A stretch of 64,000 bases of DNA from Clostridium_AB sp036639235 (GCF_036639235.1 NZ_JAVWJB010000005.1:24505-88504); one strand, 5' to 3'; shown: positions 1 through 9,265, numbered from the stretch's first letter. The notes: a model not told the origin generated them from the letters alone. Numbers and translations are program-made.

Positions 1-1067
1 TGCTCATTAAAAAGCTCCACATTTACAGCATTAATACTTTCAAAATCATAATTACCATCATCATCTCTAGGGGTCCTTTCCCTATCAACAAAATAATCGT
101 CTACTGATATAGGACATGGATCAAACCCTAGTAGTCTTAGCTGAATCGAAAGCCTTTTAGAAAATGTTGTTTTACCTGAGGATGATGGTCCTGCAATAGC
201 TACAATTTTAATTTTATCCTTATTTTCATATATTTTATCAGCAATTACTCCTATTTGCTTTTCATGTAATGCCTCTGAAACTAATATTAGATCATTAATT
301 TCACCTGAGTCTACCTTATCATTTAAGGCACCTACATCATCAACATCTAAAATCCCTGCAATTTTCTTAGTTTCATGGAATATTTTTGCAAGCTTTGGAA
401 CATCCTTAAACTTTGGAAGTTCATAGTTTGAAGTTTCCTTAGGACTCATTAAAATAAATCCCTTACTATATGGAAGCAATTCAAATAACTTTAAATATCC
501 ACATGAAGGTAACATGCTACCGTAGAAATAATCATAAAAATCCTCACACTTATAAAGACTTATATATGGTAGGTCTAAATGTCTTAGGAGTCTTAGCTTA
601 TCCCTCATATTACTCTCAGTAAATATCTTTTCAGCCTCATGCTTTTTAACCCTAATTTTTTCAATTGCCATATCACTTTCTATAATACTTATCATCTTAT
701 CTTTAATAGCTTTTACAACTTCATCATTTATTTCACCAATGTTTTCTATTTCACCATATAATCCCTTGTTTAAAGTGTGCTTAATTACAATTCTTGCATT
801 ACTATAAAGCTCTTTAACAGACTTAATTAAAACAAATGATAATGTTCTTATATAGGTTTTTGCACCAAGTACACTGTTAAGCCCCATTGGCTTAATTGAA
901 ACATCACAATGTATTCTCTTTGAAAGATCTACTACTTCTACCCCATCAACAATTGCAACAAGCGGTTCTCTTATATCCTTTTTTGAACCTAGAATATTAA
1001 TAATTCTCTCTCCTGATTCAAACGTTTTTATATCTCCACCGTGTATAAATGCCTTTTTTTCTCCCAT
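1..1067 (-). CDS. Uridine kinase-like nucleoside kinase (3' end cut off by window edge)
   Basis: I translated this gene from the sequence; it runs off the left edge, leaving about 355 residues. An N-terminal region with a start MGEKKAFIHGG is followed by a kinase domain whose Walker A loop GPSSSGKT (bases about 166-189) is typical of the uridine kinase/phosphoribulokinase family. The downstream acidic SVDDYF motif fits the same family. The ATG at 1067 has a good site AAAGGTGG just upstream. Members phosphorylate nucleosides in the cytoplasm, but the long N-terminal extension belongs to a clostridial branch whose substrate I cannot name. It faces away from the SUKH gene in a 97-bp gap but is on the same strand. 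Confidence 0.8.
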   Translation of the reverse strand, partial: MGEKKAFIHGGDIKTFESGERIINILGSKKDIREPLVAIVDGVEVVDLSKRIHCDVSIKPMGLNSVLGAKTYIRTLSFVLIKSVKELYSNARIVIKHTLNKGLYGEIENIGEINDEVVKAIKDKMISIIESDMAIEKIRVKKHEAEKIFTESNMRDKLRLLRHLDLPYISLYKCEDFYDYFYGSMLPSCGYLKLFELLPYSKGFILMSPKETSNYELPKFKDVPKLAKIFHETKKIAGILDVDDVGALNDKVDSGEINDLILVSEALHEKQIGVIADKIYENKDKIKIVAIAGPSSSGKTTFSKRLSIQLRLLGFDPCPISVDDYFVDRERTPRDDDGNYDFESINAVNVELFNE

Positions 1068-1163
1068 AGAAAAACCACCTTTCAAGATGTATAAAAAATA
1101 TCTCTAGTTCTATAATATGCAAAGGTATATTCTTTGTGTCCCATTTAATTTTTATATTAACTA

Positions 1164-2237
1164 CTATTTTAAATACTTAATATCCTGCATAATAAGCTTT
1201 CTCAAATAGAATATTCCACCTTCATCACAACAGTTTAATGCTTCCTTTAAAATATCTTTAATAATTAGTATATCATCTGTACAATATATTGCATTAGCAT
1301 ATTCGTTAAGAGCCTTTTCATATTCTTCATTCTCTTTATACTTTTCAGCAACTTCAAGTCTTAATATTAGACTATAGGGATCCTTTCCCTTAACTATTGA
1401 TTTTTCGAGATAGTTCTCTGAGGTTATTTTTCTACCATCAAGGTAATAAGACATATTCCTATGAACCTCAAGAGGTATACCAACATAATCCTCTTCCCAG
1501 TAACTATATCCTGTAAATATTAAGGATGACCTTATCCCCTTTAAAAACTCTTCCCTTGCAATAGCTAACCCCTTATCAAAATAATACTTACCAAGTATAT
1601 AATAGGGTGCTGCATAGGATTTAAATTTGTCCTTAACTATATTTAGTATATCTATACCCTTTTCTTTTTCCATATCAAGATAATAATTTCCTAAAAAACA
1701 TAAACTTTGAATAGCATAATGATCATAATCTACCATAAGCCTATGATAATCTACCTTATCCTCTATGGTTTTAACTTTTTCTATATCAAAACCATATTCA
1801 TCACATAAGTATTCACATCTTTTTATACTTTCCTTATTTAGAATTATATTATCCTCAAGTGTTACCTCATTATTTTCAATAACAGTTGAAAAATAATCAT
1901 CTAAACAACATCTATATAAAAATGATTCAAAACTACTACATAAAACTATAAAATTTCTACTTTCACTTAGCCAAATACCTATATAATAATCATCCTTGCC
2001 TTCTCCATATCTATAAAAGCAGTAGTAATCACCGTTTCCAACAACTCCAAAAGGTAAAAGTCTAAAATCCATTTTCCCATATTCACGAATTATATTGTTA
2101 ACTATATTTTCACTACACTCAAAATTGCAGCTTCCAAAAAAGTTGTCACTACCAACCTTATTCATAAATTCTTTAAACTCACTTGGAAGAAAGTAACCAT
2201 ACTTCATTTCAAATTTCTCAAACTTTAATTTACTCAT
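1164..2237 (-). CDS. SUKH/SMI1-KNR4 family protein with TPR-like C-terminal half
   Basis: The first 115 or so residues resemble the SMI1/KNR4 (SUKH) fold: LPSEFKEFM near residue 17, then LLPFGVVGNGDYYCF and a closing SSFESFL. SUKH proteins include immunity proteins to contact-dependent and polymorphic toxins, but many are of unknown role. The second half contains helical repeat-like segments (around CFLGNYYLDM and YILGKYYFDKG), suggesting a TPR-type scaffold. I see no toxin gene beside it: left neighbour is a nucleoside kinase, right neighbour is divergent DUF421. Family call is good; any immunity role is only inference. No signal peptide or membrane segment is visible. Confidence 0.65.
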   Translation of the reverse strand: MSKLKFEKFEMKYGYFLPSEFKEFMNKVGSDNFFGSCNFECSENIVNNIIREYGKMDFRLLPFGVVGNGDYYCFYRYGEGKDDYYIGIWLSESRNFIVLCSSFESFLYRCCLDDYFSTVIENNEVTLEDNIILNKESIKRCEYLCDEYGFDIEKVKTIEDKVDYHRLMVDYDHYAIQSLCFLGNYYLDMEKEKGIDILNIVKDKFKSYAAPYYILGKYYFDKGLAIAREEFLKGIRSSLIFTGYSYWEEDYVGIPLEVHRNMSYYLDGRKITSENYLEKSIVKGKDPYSLILRLEVAEKYKENEEYEKALNEYANAIYCTDDILIIKDILKEALNCCDEGGIFYLRKLIMQDIKYLK

Positions 2238-2386
2238 AAAGGTACTCCTTAAACATCATTAAATACAAAATCTCCTATTAATTTTATATTTGTTTAAATC
2301 AATTATATTCTTACTTGTTTATTATTAGGTTAAATTTTATTTATATTTTTTATCAAAATTGACACAATATATACGAGGTGAACTTT

Positions 2387-3076
2387 ATGGTGATATTTTA
2401 TAGAGCAGTTATTTTATATTTTTTCGTTGTTCTTGCAATGCGGATTATGGGCAAGAGGCAAATAGGCGAACTTCAACCCTATGAACTTGTTACAGCTATT
2501 ATGTTATCAGAACTTGCTGCTGTTCCTATGCAGGACACTGGAATACCACTTCTTCATGGTATTATTCCTATAATTACCCTTATAATACTTGAAGTATTAA
2601 CTTCTTACTTAACTTTAAAGTTTCAACCCTTTAGAAAAGTTATGTGTGGTGTACCAAGTATTATTATTAAGGACGGCAAAATTATCGAAAGTGAACTTCG
2701 TAAACAGCGCTTTAATTTAGATGATTTAATGGAAGAAATAAGGCTTAATGGATATAGTGATGTTGAGGATATTCAGTATGCGATTATGGAAACTAGCGGT
2801 AAAATCTCTTTAGTTCCTACATATTCAAAATCCCCTGTAACCCGTGGAGATTTATCCCTTGAAGGAAGTGACCCTTGTCTTCCTATAAGCTTAATTCTTG
2901 ATGGTAGAGTTAATTATGCCAACCTTAAAATAGCCAACAAATCTGAACAGTGGTTATTTCAGCACCTAAAACAGCATAATATTTGTGATCCTAATGATGT
3001 TTTAGTTGCTTTAATAGATTCTAACCGCACTTTCTACATCCAAAAAAGGGGGGAAGAAAATGAAAAAAAATCTTAG
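2387..3076 (+). CDS. DUF421 (YetF-like) membrane protein
   Basis: About 229 residues with three N-terminal hydrophobic segments (residues about 2-20, 33-50, 58-75) followed by a soluble domain with the RKQRFNLDDLMEEIR and DVEDIQYAIME motifs typical of the YetF/YdfS family. I chose ATG 2387 because GAGGTG lies six bases ahead of it; a GTG at 2378 overlaps that site and is unlikely. The stop overlaps the next gene by 17 bases, so the two are translationally coupled. Family members sit in the cytoplasmic membrane; some are spore-associated in bacilli, but the biochemical role is not settled. Confidence 0.85.
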   Translation: MVIFYRAVILYFFVVLAMRIMGKRQIGELQPYELVTAIMLSELAAVPMQDTGIPLLHGIIPIITLIILEVLTSYLTLKFQPFRKVMCGVPSIIIKDGKIIESELRKQRFNLDDLMEEIRLNGYSDVEDIQYAIMETSGKISLVPTYSKSPVTRGDLSLEGSDPCLPISLILDGRVNYANLKIANKSEQWLFQHLKQHNICDPNDVLVALIDSNRTFYIQKRGEENEKKS

Positions 3077-3452
3077 GGTTATACTCTTACTTGTAGGAGC
3101 TACCCTTTTATTATTTTTAGGTTCTTACAGTATTAAATATTATCTTAACACAACCTCATCATCAATGCTTAAAAAAGTTGATTCAATAGAATATCACTTA
3201 GGAAATGGCAATATAGAAATAGCTATTCGTGAGTCTAATTCTCTCAAATTACAATGGGATAATATAGAGGATAAATGGTCTTTATTTACGAATCATCATG
3301 AAATAGATAATATAACGACATCACTTAAAAACACTATTGCATTTATAGAGTTTAAAGATGTTCCAAACTCTATGGCAAATCTTGAAGCCCTACGCCACTA
3401 TATTGAGCATATACCACTTATGGAGGAGGTAAGCCTTCGAAATATCCTATAG
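3060..3452 (+). CDS. DUF4363 family protein, single-pass membrane anchor
   Basis: 130 residues. The basic start MKKNLR is followed by a hydrophobic stretch (residues 7-24) and then a helical domain (residues about 35-128) rich in charged residues, matching DUF4363. This family is commonly encoded directly after a DUF421 gene in clostridia, and here the two overlap. The topology predicts an external helical domain held by an N-terminal anchor. Function unknown; it may be an accessory partner of the DUF421 protein. The strong site GGGGGAAG lies inside the end of the upstream gene. Confidence 0.7.
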   Translation: MKKNLRVILLLVGATLLLFLGSYSIKYYLNTTSSSMLKKVDSIEYHLGNGNIEIAIRESNSLKLQWDNIEDKWSLFTNHHEIDNITTSLKNTIAFIEFKDVPNSMANLEALRHYIEHIPLMEEVSLRNIL

Positions 3453-3550
3453 TGAACACATTGAATGTATTGAATTTTAAATTATATATGATAAAATAAT
3501 TATAACAAATAGATAAATGTGTTACACTATTTATAAGGAGGACTATAATT

Positions 3551-4480
3551 ATGCCACTTATTACATCAACTGAAATTTTCAAAAAAGCATATGAAGGTGG
3601 TTATGCCGTAGGTGCTTTTAACGTTAACAATATGGAAATTATCCAGGGTATTGTTGAGGCCGCAAAGGAAGAAAAATCACCTATTATACTTCAAGTATCA
3701 GCAGGTGCTAGAAAGTATGCTAACCCAATATACCTTAGAAAGCTTGTAGAAGCTGCTATTGAAGATTCAGACCTACCAATATGTCTACACTTAGACCATG
3801 GTGAAGATTTTGAGATTTGTAAGGCTTGTATAGATGCTGGTTTTACATCTGTTATGATAGATGGTTCAAAGCACTCATTTGAAGAGAATATTAGACTAAC
3901 TAAGGAAGTTGTTGAATATGCTCATGCAAGAGGAGTTGTTGTTGAAGCTGAACTTGGAAGATTAGCTGGTGTTGAGGATGCTGTTAATGTATCTGCTAAA
4001 GATGCTACTTACACAGACCCAGACCAAGCTGTTGAATTTGTTGAAAGAACTGGAGTTGATTCACTAGCTATAGCTATTGGAACAAGCCATGGAGCATATA
4101 AATTTACAGGAGATCCTAGTCTTGACTTTAAACGTCTTGAAGAAATCTCAGCTAAGCTAAATGGATTCCCACTTGTACTTCATGGTGCATCAACTGTTAT
4201 GCCTGAATATGTTGCTAAGTGTAATGAGTTTGGTGGAAAGCTTCCAGGAGCTCAAGGAGTACCAGAGGATATGCTACGTAGAGCTGCATCAATGGGCGTT
4301 TGTAAAATCAACATTGATACAGACCTAAGGCTAGCTATGACTGCTACTATTCGTGAACAATTAATTAAGAATCCAGCTGAGTTTGACCCTAGAAAATACC
4401 TAGGACCAGCAAGGGATGCTATTAAGAAAATTGTTGCCCACAAAATTAAAAACGTACTTGGTTCAAGTAATACATTATAA
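3551..4480 (+). CDS. fba: Class II fructose-1,6-bisphosphate aldolase
   Basis: 309 residues, normal length. Cleaves fructose-1,6-bisphosphate to glyceraldehyde-3-phosphate and dihydroxyacetone phosphate in glycolysis and gluconeogenesis. Class II hallmarks: GAFNVNNMEI at residue 22, the zinc/active-site segment CLHLDHGEDFE near residue 80, GTSHGAYKF near 178, LHGASTV near 210 and the phosphate-binding NIDTDLR. AAGGAGG precedes the ATG. It stands alone as a monocistronic gene with an AT-rich upstream region and a perfect stem-loop terminator immediately downstream. Confidence 0.97.
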   Translation: MPLITSTEIFKKAYEGGYAVGAFNVNNMEIIQGIVEAAKEEKSPIILQVSAGARKYANPIYLRKLVEAAIEDSDLPICLHLDHGEDFEICKACIDAGFTSVMIDGSKHSFEENIRLTKEVVEYAHARGVVVEAELGRLAGVEDAVNVSAKDATYTDPDQAVEFVERTGVDSLAIAIGTSHGAYKFTGDPSLDFKRLEEISAKLNGFPLVLHGASTVMPEYVAKCNEFGGKLPGAQGVPEDMLRRAASMGVCKINIDTDLRLAMTATIREQLIKNPAEFDPRKYLGPARDAIKKIVAHKIKNVLGSSNTL

Positions 4481-4484
4481 AAAA

Positions 4485-4503
4485 AGCACCGCTAAGCGGT
4501 GCT
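4485..4503. terminator. Bidirectional rho-independent terminator (fba / GGDEF gene)
   Basis: Perfect 8-bp stem AGCACCGC / GCGGTGCT with a TAA loop, preceded by an A run and followed by TTTTTT, so it can end transcription from both convergent genes. Confidence 0.93.
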
Positions 4504-4522
4504 TTTTTATTAATAGCCAAAT

Positions 4523-5449
4523 TTAGCATTTATACATTGTTACCTTATTTTTCCCTGATCTTTTAGAAACATAAAGCATAGTGTCTGCGTTTTTAATAGA
4601 CTTTTCAAAATCATTAATAAGATTACTCTTATCAATTTCCTCCATACATACACCAAGACTTATGGTAACCTTAAATCCACATGGGCAGCTTATCTCAAAT
4701 TGCTGTCTTATGCTTTCTGCAATCTCCTGTGCTATTAGTGGGTTCTTATCGATTATAATAAGAAATTCTTCTCCACCAAATCTTACAACAACACCTCTAT
4801 CCTTAACCTCTGCCTTACAAGTATTAGATAAACTTTTAAGAACAACATCACCTATTAGATGCCCATAGGTATCGTTTACTGATTTAAAATTGTCAATATC
4901 AATCATTATTGTTGCAAGACTAATCTTTTTATCATTAATTTCACTTGAAATATGTTTAATATACTCAGGTATAAATGCTCTATTATGAGCTCCTGTTAAC
5001 ATATCTGTAATAGCAAGCTGCTTTATAAGCTTATTTGCCTCTTCAAGTTCCTTATTTTTCTCAATTAGCTGTTTTTGAAGTCTTGCAGTTCTAAGTTGCA
5101 CATTTATTCTAGCAATAAACTCTTGATTATTATGGGGTTTTTTTATATAGTCATCTGCCCCTGAGTTTAATGCCTTAATTACACACTCTTCATTTTCCAT
5201 TGAGGTTAACATTATAATAGGAATGATTCGTTTTGAAGCCTTAATTTTCTTGCATAGTTCATATCCATCTATTCCTGGTAAAACCACATCTAAAACTACT
5301 ATATCGTAATTCTCATAAAGATTATTCTCTAATGCTTCTTCTCCTGTAAGTACCCATTTGGTTGTAAAACCATTTTTCTCTAGAAGATCCCTTGTAATAC
5401 TACCCTGGAACCTACAATCTTCTATTAGGATTACTTTCTCATCATTCAT
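4523..5449 (-). CDS. Response regulator with GGDEF domain (diguanylate cyclase)
   Basis: 308 residues. REC domain residues 1-120: acidic E10/D11, phospho-acceptor D54 in VVLDVVLPG, and YIKKP lysine. A coiled linker (about 125-150) leads to a GGDEF domain (155-305) with an intact active-site GGEEF, so c-di-GMP synthesis is expected. The RxxD product-inhibition site expected just upstream is not visible (the segment reads KDRGVVVRF). I chose ATG 5449, which has a GGGGG ribosome site; a TTG five codons upstream overlaps that site. The kinase that would phosphorylate it is not adjacent. Confidence 0.9.
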   Translation of the reverse strand: MNDEKVILIEDCRFQGSITRDLLEKNGFTTKWVLTGEEALENNLYENYDIVVLDVVLPGIDGYELCKKIKASKRIIPIIMLTSMENEECVIKALNSGADDYIKKPHNNQEFIARINVQLRTARLQKQLIEKNKELEEANKLIKQLAITDMLTGAHNRAFIPEYIKHISSEINDKKISLATIMIDIDNFKSVNDTYGHLIGDVVLKSLSNTCKAEVKDRGVVVRFGGEEFLIIIDKNPLIAQEIAESIRQQFEISCPCGFKVTISLGVCMEEIDKSNLINDFEKSIKNADTMLYVSKRSGKNKVTMYKC

Positions 5450-5475
5450 ACTATATACCCCCAAAGCGTTAAATC

Positions 5476-6501
5476 CTATTGCTTTTCAAAATAATTTCTA
5501 ACTTGCCTTATAATTATGTCTATAGTACCATCGCCATTTTTTTTAATCTGGAACCTATTAATATCATTATAGGCCTCAGAGTTAATATATATTTCCATAT
5601 CCTTATCAATTTTTAATTTTTTACGCTTTAGCTTTTTTTCAACCCACTCTCTGTCTACTTCTATTTTCTCCTTATTAATACCGGAATCCTTTATAGTTTC
5701 AACAAAATTTTGGGCTAATTCCTCATCAGGTATTATTGTTGTTGCAACTTCCTTAATATCTATAACATCATTATTCTTAAGAACACTTGTAATTTCTCTT
5801 CTAAATTCTTCAGCTTTCCCAGCATCTTCCTTAAGATTTTCCCTAACCCACTTTTCTGTATTTACAGCAAAGGTTTTAGTATGATCTCTTTTATCATCAA
5901 CAAGTGAACACTTCATAATTTCATCACTAAATGTATTAAGGGTTTTTGCATCCTTTTCCTGTCTAGTTGGTCTATTTACAATTAATGCTTCATACTCATC
6001 TTCAAAATTAATTAGAGCGCATTTTTGTAGTTTTTGCATAGTATCTGGAAGACCAATAAATTGTGGCTTAATATCAATTATCATTTCGTCTTCAACATAA
6101 TCAATTGAGTGTATATATGTTTTGTTGTAAATCATTTTCATTATTGCAAGCATTCTTCCATACTCACAGTTAAATTTTACAATAATTAAATCTCCTGATG
6201 GTATAAGACCATTTGCCTTTGTTTGATTAAATACAACCTTTGCTATTTCCTTAGATACATCTATAAATGCATCTGATTCATAAATGCCGCGTCTACACAT
6301 TTCTTTAATATTGTTTTCTCCGTTGAAAACAGCGTATTTTGCCTCTTCATCAGAAGAAGCCTTCGCAATATGTTTACCTATAAATTCTAAGGTGTCTTCG
6401 TTAAGATATAATTCCCTTGAATTTAGTATAGGTTCCTCCATTGTACTATCTATTATATGTATAATTGCTTTCTCAATTGTTATATCTTTTATATTTCTCA
6501 T
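5476..6501 (-). CDS. NdpA-like nucleoid-associated protein
   Basis: About 341 residues starting MRNIKDITIEKAIIHIID, matching the 37-kDa nucleoid-associated protein (NdpA/YejK) family. These are cytoplasmic DNA-associated proteins of unclear detail. I place the start at 6501, preceded by AAGGGG at proper spacing; the longer frame to 6582 lacks a site and begins with an unlikely hydrophobic stretch. The central region carries LIVNRPTRQEKDAKTLNTFS. It lies 26 bases upstream of the GGDEF gene on the same strand, so the two may be co-transcribed. Confidence 0.8.
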   Translation of the reverse strand: MRNIKDITIEKAIIHIIDSTMEEPILNSRELYLNEDTLEFIGKHIAKASSDEEAKYAVFNGENNIKEMCRRGIYESDAFIDVSKEIAKVVFNQTKANGLIPSGDLIIVKFNCEYGRMLAIMKMIYNKTYIHSIDYVEDEMIIDIKPQFIGLPDTMQKLQKCALINFEDEYEALIVNRPTRQEKDAKTLNTFSDEIMKCSLVDDKRDHTKTFAVNTEKWVRENLKEDAGKAEEFRREITSVLKNNDVIDIKEVATTIIPDEELAQNFVETIKDSGINKEKIEVDREWVEKKLKRKKLKIDKDMEIYINSEAYNDINRFQIKKNGDGTIDIIIRQVRNYFEKQ

Positions 6502-6626
6502 GTATTTCCCCTTATTTACTTTAAAATTAGGTCTAATAAACATTATAAAATTAATAACAAATCTATTCAATATATTTGACATAAAATGTTATAATATCTA
6601 ATTTTATCTTATTTTTCATAAAAAAC

Positions 6627-6646
6627 TAGAGAGCATAAGCTCTCTA
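6627..6646 (-). terminator. Terminator of the DUF5685-DnaJ-membrane operon
   Basis: Stem TAGAGAGC / GCTCTCTA (8 bp) with a 4-base loop, followed on the minus strand by a GTTTTTT tract, directly after the stop of the membrane protein gene. Confidence 0.88.
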
Positions 6647-6648
6647 TA

Positions 6649-7152
6649 TTAAATCTTTTTTAAAACCCTATCTTCCATAAACATAATAAACTTTGTAAAT
6701 GCAAAATCGAATATAAATATTAGAATTTGAAGCACTAATATAAATCCTATTATAAAATATGTGTTTTCGAATAATGGTCCAAGATAAATAATATTACTGT
6801 ATATGAAATAAGCTATTAAAGTTAATAAATTAAGTGAAATATACTTAATTATATATTCAGTTAATGTTTTATATCTTTCTGATACTAGCTTAATTAATGG
6901 ATAAATCCCATATAATATATAAATACCTACAAACAACTTATTTGGAACTAATAAAAAACCTAGTATACTTGATGCTAAGTATACTACCACTCCAGTTTTT
7001 ATTCCTCCCTTTATATAGGAGACTCCACCAAGAGCTATTGATATACCCATAAGAAAAATCTTATTAGTTGGTATTAACGACCCTATATACAAAAACATAA
7101 TAATTAATGCACATATTATTCCACCTAAAACAAGGCTAGGAGCTTTTTTCAT
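6649..7152 (-). CDS. Small multi-pass membrane protein of unknown function
   Basis: 167 residues, almost entirely hydrophobic, with about five or six membrane helices (roughly 6-27, 32-48, 53-72, 75-90, 103-125, 132-155). The glycine-rich pattern IALGGVSYIKGGIKTGVVVY recalls small substrate-binding membrane subunits, but this is not enough to name a family. It is the last gene of a three-gene operon, starting ten bases after the cysteine-string J-protein stop, with a terminator right behind it. That position makes a joint role with the J-protein likely. Confidence 0.6.
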   Translation of the reverse strand: MKKAPSLVLGGIICALIIMFLYIGSLIPTNKIFLMGISIALGGVSYIKGGIKTGVVVYLASSILGFLLVPNKLFVGIYILYGIYPLIKLVSERYKTLTEYIIKYISLNLLTLIAYFIYSNIIYLGPLFENTYFIIGFILVLQILIFIFDFAFTKFIMFMEDRVLKKI

Positions 7153-7162
7153 TCTATCCCCC

Positions 7163-7774
7163 CTAACAGCAGGAAATTATATCCCCGCCACAACATTCAC
7201 AACAGCTATCTGCACAGCATAAACATGTACATGTATCACAACATCCCATTGAACTTGAAGCTGTTCTTTTGTATTGATTGTTAGAATACTGATTATTAAC
7301 CTGTCTTAAATTATTTAGTGCATTTTGGTATTCATGGGAACCTGGTTCCATATTACAAGCAGTGCTTATATCCTCATAAGCCTTTGAATACCATCCCTTT
7401 TTCATATTAATAACCCCTCTTAAGTAAAACCACTCTGCATTTCTAGTTGAAATAGAGTTAAGCTCTGATTCTGCTGATAATAAATTATTAGCATTAATAA
7501 GCTGTCTAACCCTTTGGAATACAAATCCTCCACTTGAAGAATTTGCATATGAACCTTGGTTTGAACTTGAGTTATTATATGTAGATGATCCATTCTTGCT
7601 TAGAGAATCATATGCCTCATTAATCTCTCTCATTCTTTCCTGTGCAAGGTCCTTTAGTTCATTGTTAGTATGTCTATCTGGGTGATACTTTTTTACAAGA
7701 TCCCTATAGGCTTTTTTAATTTCTTCTTGGCTAGCCCCTGGCTTAAGCCCTAATACTTCGTATGGATTTTTCAC
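7163..7774 (-). CDS. J-domain protein with C-terminal cysteine string
   Basis: 203 residues starting at GTG 7774 with a GGGGAGG site eight bases ahead. Residues 1-62 are a J domain with the HPD triad at 31-33, which should stimulate a DnaK ATPase. A Ser/Asn-rich linker (about 58-85) leads to a TPR-like helical part (about 88-160). The last 26 residues (178-203) hold 12 cysteines, mostly as pairs (CC, CTC, CLCC, CCECC, final CC). It lacks the DnaJ zinc-finger and substrate domains. The start overlaps the upstream DUF5685 gene by 32 bases, indicating translational coupling. The layout recalls eukaryotic cysteine-string proteins, but how the tail is used here is unknown. Confidence 0.85.
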   Translation of the reverse strand: MKNPYEVLGLKPGASQEEIKKAYRDLVKKYHPDRHTNNELKDLAQERMREINEAYDSLSKNGSSTYNNSSSNQGSYANSSSGGFVFQRVRQLINANNLLSAESELNSISTRNAEWFYLRGVINMKKGWYSKAYEDISTACNMEPGSHEYQNALNNLRQVNNQYSNNQYKRTASSSMGCCDTCTCLCCADSCCECCGGDIISCC

Positions 7775-8612
7775 TACAACAGCCTCCCCTTAAAACCTTG
7801 GTTGTTTGAATATCTAGTCCAAGGTAGATTATGTTATTAATTATTTCATTGTTTTTCTTTATATCTAAAAGTTCTATTGCATTAGATGCTTCACTTAAGC
7901 ACCTTATAAGAGTAAATTCAACGTTATCCCTTATTCTACCCTTAAAATCAGAAATAGACTCTTTAAAATCATAGTTAAACCTATAAAATAGTGGGTTAAA
8001 TCCCTTATCCTTGGCATCCTTATCAATATCATCAAATGCGTCAAGAATATATATCCATTTACCTATATTATATCCAAGAACCCTTAAAGGTGGTGAATCC
8101 CCATAAATATCAAAAATATTTTCACATATCTTTGCAAAATCATGGCTTATTTCATCAAGTTCAGGTGTTTTGCATTTTTCAAGTCTATGTGTATTACTTA
8201 AATAATCATCAATATGTTTTATTTTTTCCTTTGATTCTTTACATAGATTATTTGTATTAATTAGCTTAGAAAGCGCTAAAGATAGATAACTTTTGTCATC
8301 CTTATAATTATCAATAAGTTTTCTGTTGCTAAGAATTATATTCATATCCGCAGCATACTGTATAAACCTATTACTATTAACCATATTTACCCTATTAAAC
8401 TTATAGGGGCAAAATTTCTTAAAAGTTCCATCAGCATCTAAATGAATAGATGATAAAAGTAATGCAAGGAATGTCATATCGTATGTTAAAGTGACCTTTG
8501 ATATATATGACTTCTTACCTATTTCGTTACATAAACTACAATAGTAAGATCTAAACACTTCAAATTCTCTTATTTTCATTTCATCCTTAAGTGGCTTAAT
8601 GTATCCAAACAT
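7743..8612 (-). CDS. DUF5685 family protein
   Basis: 289 residues, cytoplasmic, mostly helical. It begins MFGYIKPLKDEMKIREF and has conserved cysteines: YYCSLCNEIG near residue 26, KFCPYKF near 70, and a GGCC near the C terminus; the acidic DAFDDIDKDAKD near 190 may bind a metal or polar substrate. These match DUF5685, whose function is not established. It opens the operon with the cysteine-string J-protein and a membrane protein. The C-terminal GGCC codons also supply the ribosome site of the next gene. Confidence 0.75.
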   Translation of the reverse strand: MFGYIKPLKDEMKIREFEVFRSYYCSLCNEIGKKSYISKVTLTYDMTFLALLLSSIHLDADGTFKKFCPYKFNRVNMVNSNRFIQYAADMNIILSNRKLIDNYKDDKSYLSLALSKLINTNNLCKESKEKIKHIDDYLSNTHRLEKCKTPELDEISHDFAKICENIFDIYGDSPPLRVLGYNIGKWIYILDAFDDIDKDAKDKGFNPLFYRFNYDFKESISDFKGRIRDNVEFTLIRCLSEASNAIELLDIKKNNEIINNIIYLGLDIQTTKVLRGGCCSEKSIRSIRA

Positions 8613-8734
8613 TTTGTCTTCATCCCTTCTCTTTAACCTTTATTTTACCCTATGAAGCTATTAATATCTACTTATTCTTTATTTTTTTTAGTATTATGTT
8701 TATAATATTTTAAAGAAAATATAAGGAGAATACT

Positions 8735-9265
8735 ATGAAAGAAATAGAAGTTAAAATTATTGGAGTTAACTGTGAAGACATTAAAAACAAGGTTATATCC
8801 CTTGGAGGAGTTCAAACTAAACATGAATTTCAAGAAAATCATATATTTTCTCTTCCAAAACACCTAAATTCAAATGGATATATAAGAATAAGAGTTATTA
8901 AAGATTATCTACATAATCGTAATAGTGTACTACTATGTATAAAGAAAATACTATCTCAAGATGAAGTTAGAATAGTTGACGAAAATGAGTTTGAGGTTTC
9001 AAGCTTTAATGAAGCTAATGGCTTTCTCTCTGCTCTTAATATTGAATTTATTGCACAAGAAAACAAAGAGAGAGTTAGCTATAAACTTAATAATAGCTTA
9101 ATTGAATTTGAAAAGTGGGATGAAAGTGTATTTCCTATTCCCTATGTTGAGGTTGAATCTCCCTCAGTTAACGAACTAAATAATATTTTAGATATATTAT
9201 CAATTGATAAGTCTTATGTAACATCAAAGGGGCTTATTGAAATCAAAAAAGAAATGGGTATTTAA
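8735..9265 (+). CDS. CYTH-domain protein (class IV adenylate cyclase/thiamine triphosphatase-like)
   Basis: 176 residues. It opens with the diagnostic EIEVKI (the ExExK signature) and continues with RIRVI, LCIKKIL and a late YVEVESPS strand, all expected in the CYTH triphosphate tunnel fold. Members hydrolyse or cyclise nucleoside or inorganic triphosphates; some are class IV adenylate cyclases. The sequence does not tell which. Monocistronic, with AAGGAG ahead of the ATG and a shared terminator behind. Confidence 0.82.
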   Translation: MKEIEVKIIGVNCEDIKNKVISLGGVQTKHEFQENHIFSLPKHLNSNGYIRIRVIKDYLHNRNSVLLCIKKILSQDEVRIVDENEFEVSSFNEANGFLSALNIEFIAQENKERVSYKLNNSLIEFEKWDESVFPIPYVEVESPSVNELNNILDILSIDKSYVTSKGLIEIKKEMGI

